Positions 60,605-64,000 of a stretch of DNA of 64,000 nucleotides are shown piece after piece (the first letter of the stretch is position 1; each line of letters begins with the position of its first letter). The stretch spans positions 3,162,001 to 3,226,000 of the forward strand of contig NZ_CP092123.1 of NCBI RefSeq assembly GCF_022343685.1, read 5' to 3'. The position numbers were made by a program, and so were the translations under genes. Source of the stretch: Marinobacterium sediminicola. GTDB taxonomy: Bacteria > Pseudomonadota > Gammaproteobacteria > Pseudomonadales > Balneatricaceae. The notes below the pieces were generated by a model that was given only the letters and a program-made list of their open reading frames with translations, was not told the origin of the DNA and made no database searches.

Positions 60605-61467
60605 CCGTTACTCTCCGCTTTTTCATTGATAACCGCTTCAGTCATGCGCACCACATCTACCGTTGGCGCGACATCATGCGCCCGAATGATCTTGGCTCCC
60701 TTGCTGATCGCAAGCGCGACAGTTGCCAGACTGCCATAAAGGCGCTGATCCACAGGCTTGTTCAGTGTCATGCCAACCATGGACTTGCGTGAAGTTCCCA
60801 CCAGCAGAGGCGCACCCAGCCCCTGCAAACGCTCCATTCGGTTCAGCAATTCAAGATTATGCTGCAGGGTCTTGCCGAAACCAAATCCGGGATCCAGCAG
60901 CAGTCGATCCTGTGCAATACCGACATCACTGCAACGTTGAAGTTGAAACTGCAGAAAATGTTCCACTTCTTCCGTCACATCTTCATACTCGGGTTTCAAC
61001 TGCATGGTCGCCGGACTGCTGCCCTGCATGTGCATGACACAGAGCGCCAGTTCAGTGGAAGCTGCCACCTCAAACGCTCCCGGACGTGAAAAGGAACGCA
61101 CATCATTAAGCAGCCCCGCACCGGCATCAGCCGCCGCACGCATCACTTCCGGTGCGCTGGTATCCACGGACAGAATAACGTCAATTTCCTGGCTTAATCG
61201 CTCGACCACCGGTATCACGCGTTCCAGTTCTTCCTCTACCGGCACCGGATCGGCACCCGGACGAGTAGATTCACCACCAATATCGATCAAGGTTGCCCCT
61301 TCATCGACCATTTGAATGGCTTTACGCAATGCCATTTCCACAGACAGCTTACGATCACTGTAGACACTGCCACCATCCGAAAAGGAATCCGGCGTAACAT
61401 TGAGGATACCCATTACCTGAGCTGTCGATAGATCGAGCTTACGCCCGGCACACTGCAATACCGTCAT
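60601..61467 (-). CDS. folP: Dihydropteroate synthase
   Basis: A 288-residue TIM-barrel enzyme joining p-aminobenzoate and the FolK product; target of sulfonamides. [36 protein letters not shown] and GTSRKSM are intact. Lies between ftsH and glmM as usual. Confidence 0.98.
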   Translation of the reverse strand: MTVLQCAGRKLDLSTAQVMGILNVTPDSFSDGGSVYSDRKLSVEMALRKAIQMVDEGATLIDIGGESTRPGADPVPVEEELERVIPVVERLSQEIDVILSVDTSAPEVMRAAADAGAGLLNDVRSFSRPGAFEVAASTELALCVMHMQGSSPATMQLKPEYEDVTEEVEHFLQFQLQRCSDVGIAQDRLLLDPGFGFGKTLQHNLELLNRMERLQGLGAPLLVGTSRKSMVGMTLNKPVDQRLYGSLATVALAISKGAKIIRAHDVAPTVDVVRMTEAVINEKAESNG

Positions 61468-61516
61468 CGTTTCTGTCCACTTCGCTATTAAGACATTTAG
61501 CCTGAGCCGGATACAA

Positions 61517-61541
61517 AAAAGCCGACCATAAGGCCGGCTTT
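61517..61541 (-). terminator. Terminator between ftsH and folP
   Basis: On the minus strand AAAGCCGGCC and GGTCGGCTTT form a stem (one mismatch) followed by TTTTTTG. It ends ftsH mRNA at least partly. Confidence 0.85.
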
Positions 61542-61559
61542 ATCATATCAGATCATGAC

Positions 61560-63587
61560 CTAGCTGCGGTCACCCGGGCGATGCCAGGGATTATGATCAT
61601 CGTCATTAGGACTGTCATTGTCATCACGCGGCGTTTCCTGATGTGCATCGTCCTGACCCCTCTCAGGATCCGACTGTTGTTCTTCATGCTCGGAAGAGCC
61701 ACGCTGTTTCATTTCCTGCACATCACGCTCCGCCTGGTCTGCACGCTCCTGTGCTTCAACCCAACCGTCTGGAGGGGTGACGTCAGTACGTGCCATCAAC
61801 TGATCCAGCTGCTCCGCTCCGATGGTTTCGTACTTCATCAACGCTTCGGCCATGGCATCCAGAATATCGCGATTTTCATGCAGAATCTGGGATGCCTTCT
61901 GGTAACACTCATCGATAATGCGCTTTACTTCCGCATCGATACGACGCTGGGTTTCCTCGGACATCGGTTTGGCACCTTGCCCCATGCCACGACCGAACGG
62001 ATCATCGTCCTCTTCGCCGTAGAGAAGCGGCCCCAGGTCTTCACTCAGGCCCCACTTGGTAACCATATTCCGTGCCAGCGTCGTTGCTTTTTGAATGTCA
62101 TTTGACGCACCGGTGGTGACACCCTCTTTACCAAGCGTCATCTCCTCAGCCAGACGACCACCGTAGAGCGAGCAGATCTGCGAAATGATCCACTGACGGC
62201 TGTGACTGTATCGATCCTCTTCCGGCAGGAACATGGTCACGCCCAGGGCTCGGCCACGCGGAATGATGGAGACCTTGTACACCGGATCATGTTCCGGCAT
62301 GACACGGCCGATGATCGCATGACCGGCTTCGTGGTACGCGGTGTTCAGGCGTTCCTTGTAGGACATCACCATGGATTTGCGCTCGGCGCCCATCATGATC
62401 TTGTCCTTGGCCTGCTCAAACTGCTCCATCCCCACCGTGCGACGGTTGTTACGCGCAGCAAACAGGGCAGCCTCGTTCACAAGGTTTGCCAGGTCGGCAC
62501 CGGAAAAGCCTGGAGTTCCCCGTGCAATCAACTCCGGCTTGACGTCATCGCCCAACGGCACCTTGCGCATGTGAACCTTGAGGATCTGTTCACGGCCTCG
62601 GATATCCGGCAAGCCCACGTGTACCTGTCGGTCAAAGCGACCTGGGCGCAGCAGAGCAGGGTCCAGCACATCGGGACGGTTGGTTGCGGCAATCACAATG
62701 ATCCCTTCGGTGCCCTCAAAACCATCCATCTCGACCAGCAACTGGTTCAGTGTCTGCTCACGCTCATCATTACCACCACCCATGCCAACACCACGGTGAC
62801 GACCAACAGCATCAATCTCGTCAATAAAGATGATACAGGGCGCATGCTTTTTCGCCTGATCAAACATGTCACGGACACGAGACGCACCCACACCAACGAA
62901 CATTTCCACGAAGTCGGAACCGGAAATGCTGAAGAAAGGAACCCGCGCTTCACCGGCAATCGCCTTCGCCAACAGAGTTTTACCGGTACCCGGAGACCCT
63001 GCCATCAGTACGCCACGAGGAATATGACCACCCAGGCGCTGGAACTTGCCGGGATCTCGCAGATAATCAACCAGCTCTTTTACTTCTTCCTTGGCCTCTT
63101 CGACACCGGCCACATCATCAAAAGTCGTTTTGATCTGGTCTTCAGCCATCATGCGCGCTTTAGACTTGCCAAACGACATGGGGCCACCCTTGCCACCTCC
63201 GCCGCCTTGCATCTGACGCATGAAGAACATGAATACCGCAATGATGACCAGGATCGGGAACGAAGCGACAAGCAGCTGCGTCCAGATGCTCTGGCGTTCA
63301 GGTTGCTTACCTTCGATCACAACGTTGTGCTGCAGCAGGTCATCAATCAGTTTGGGGTCCTGAACAGCCGGACGTACGGTTTCAAAACGATCGCCGTTAC
63401 TGCGCTGGCCAATAATGGTATAGCCATCGATCGTCACTTTTGACACTCGATCAGCCTGCACCTCGGCCACAAAATCGGAGTAGCTCAGCTTGCCACTCTC
63501 GTTTTCGGCACTGAAATTGTTGAAGACGGTGAGCAGCACTGCTGCGATCACCAGCCACAACACCAGATTTTTTGCCATATCGTTCAA
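61560..63587 (-). CDS. ftsH: ATP-dependent zinc metalloprotease FtsH
   Basis: A 675-residue membrane-anchored AAA+ protease. Two N-terminal membrane segments (about 8-25 and 110-130) flank a periplasmic domain; the ATPase has GSPGTGKT (about 196-203) and the protease HEAGH (about 419-423). The tail beyond residue 620 is long, acidic and Asp/Glu/His-rich. The start may be TTG 63587 (AGAGGG seven bases upstream, giving MNDMAKNL, like Escherichia coli MSDMAKNL) or ATG 63578. No rlmE gene precedes it. Confidence 0.97.
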   Translation of the reverse strand: MNDMAKNLVLWLVIAAVLLTVFNNFSAENESGKLSYSDFVAEVQADRVSKVTIDGYTIIGQRSNGDRFETVRPAVQDPKLIDDLLQHNVVIEGKQPERQSIWTQLLVASFPILVIIAVFMFFMRQMQGGGGGKGGPMSFGKSKARMMAEDQIKTTFDDVAGVEEAKEEVKELVDYLRDPGKFQRLGGHIPRGVLMAGSPGTGKTLLAKAIAGEARVPFFSISGSDFVEMFVGVGASRVRDMFDQAKKHAPCIIFIDEIDAVGRHRGVGMGGGNDEREQTLNQLLVEMDGFEGTEGIIVIAATNRPDVLDPALLRPGRFDRQVHVGLPDIRGREQILKVHMRKVPLGDDVKPELIARGTPGFSGADLANLVNEAALFAARNNRRTVGMEQFEQAKDKIMMGAERKSMVMSYKERLNTAYHEAGHAIIGRVMPEHDPVYKVSIIPRGRALGVTMFLPEEDRYSHSRQWIISQICSLYGGRLAEEMTLGKEGVTTGASNDIQKATTLARNMVTKWGLSEDLGPLLYGEEDDDPFGRGMGQGAKPMSEETQRRIDAEVKRIIDECYQKASQILHENRDILDAMAEALMKYETIGAEQLDQLMARTDVTPPDGWVEAQERADQAERDVQEMKQRGSSEHEEQQSDPERGQDDAHQETPRDDNDSPNDDDHNPWHRPGDRS

Positions 63588-63907
63588 TGGAGCACCCTCT
63601 GTTCTCTCAATTCTGTCGGCCGCGTGTGATTGTCACTGTTACTGAATCAGCACCGCTTCGCAACCTGTTTTATCGTTGTACGCACTCTAATGCACATCCG
63701 AGCATGCGCCTGATCGCGGCCCGTGCGCTTTTTTTGATCGGCATGAGGCAAAAATGTTCCTTACAGCACACAACCGATGACGCTTTCAGAGCCCTCTCGA
63801 AGACCATGCTCCCAACGACGCTACTCAGCACCTCAGGAGTCAGGTAAAATAGACGTTTATTTGATCAACGGGGATACTCCCCCAATCAAGAGGCACCATA
63901 TTCTAGT
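63588..63907. other. ftsH-yhbY divergent intergenic region
   Basis: 320 bp without a recognisable gene. In Escherichia coli and Pseudomonas the rlmE gene lies here on the ftsH strand; no convincing remnant was found when the minus strand was read. It should contain the divergent promoters. Confidence 0.7.
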
Positions 63908-64000
63908 ATGAGCTTGACGCCTGAGCAAAAGAAGCATTTCCGCACCCTAGGCCACAACCTGAACCCGATCGTTATGGTGGCTGGTAACGGGCTGTCCGAA
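63908..64000 (+). CDS. yhbY: YhbY family RNA-binding protein (partial)
   Basis: Thirty-one codons from ATG 63908 to the right edge; MSLTPEQKKHFRTLGHNLNP and VMVAGNGLSE match the start of YhbY (CRS1/YhbY domain), a pre-50S-associated protein. Orientation opposite to ftsH, as in Escherichia coli. Truncated only by the window edge. Confidence 0.9.
   Translation, partial: MSLTPEQKKHFRTLGHNLNPIVMVAGNGLSE

Noticed and set aside
62202-63443. Open frame of 413 codons opposite ftsH
   Set aside because: Antisense shadow of ftsH; no domain recognised.
63650-63770. Possible 3' remnant of rlmE on the minus strand
   Set aside because: One frame gives a short KKSARA-like stretch before a stop, but nothing else matches the RlmE C-terminus as I remember it; treated as chance.
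63572-63847. 91-codon plus-strand ORF between ftsH and yhbY
   Set aside because: It starts inside ftsH on the opposite strand, has no ribosome-binding site and no recognisable family.

Overview
The window reads as chromosomal DNA of a gammaproteobacterium from the Pseudomonadales/Oceanospirillales side. Evidence is the gene content and the order of several blocks that I remember from Pseudomonas: a 16S-tRNA-Ile-tRNA-Ala-23S-5S operon next to tyrS, an M23 peptidase, anmK and erpA; dksA-gluQ-cbrA-cbrB-(sRNA)-pcnB-folK-panB-panC; and ftsH-folP-glmM-tpiA-secG-tRNA-Leu-tRNA-fMet-rimP-nusA-infB-rbfA-truB-rpsO-pnp. Nothing looks like a phage, transposon, integron or CRISPR array; almost everything is core housekeeping. 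The genus cannot be fixed from sequence reading alone.

Layout. 1-7914 (minus): recC-recB-recD recombinase operon, recD running off the left edge. 8063-11570 (plus): a membrane GGDEF-EAL protein with a CxxCH motif in its sensor part, then a FabI-type enoyl reductase. 11691-17280 (minus): a complete rRNA operon with three tandem promoters and two boxA sites. 17364-22855: tyrS, M23 peptidase plus anmK (cell wall turnover), erpA and argC. 22942-27223 (plus): ClC-type transporter, thiE, hemL and a small membrane protein. 27217-33211: TPR lipoprotein, PBP1b, a two-domain kinase, a Rieske protein and an aminotransferase.

33454-44075 (plus) is the most interesting part. dksA and gluQ are followed by a 57-residue membrane ORF that overlaps both gluQ and cbrA, then the CbrA-CbrB two-component system. 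The 1.1 kb between cbrB and pcnB holds no protein gene. It holds two tandem diverged copies, about 598 bp apart, of a unit made of a GGTAACAC site, a sigma-54 promoter (GG-N10-GC) exactly 82 bp further on, and an A-rich RNA with four AAnAAnAA-type motifs. I interpret these as a tandem pair of CrcZ/CrcY-type small RNAs that titrate Hfq/Crc under CbrB and RpoN control. pcnB (with an unusual N-terminal hydrophobic anchor), folK, panB and panC follow.

44330-48977: thiolase, a two-domain QueD-like protein whose active-site motifs are in swapped order, rsuA, an RsmC-like methyltransferase and a YciC-like membrane protein. 49161-63587 (minus): the translation/transcription-factor cluster from ftsH through pnp, with several leader or terminator hairpins and an initiator tRNA carrying a U1-U72 mismatch. 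yhbY starts at the right edge. The rlmE gene expected between yhbY and ftsH is absent from that position.
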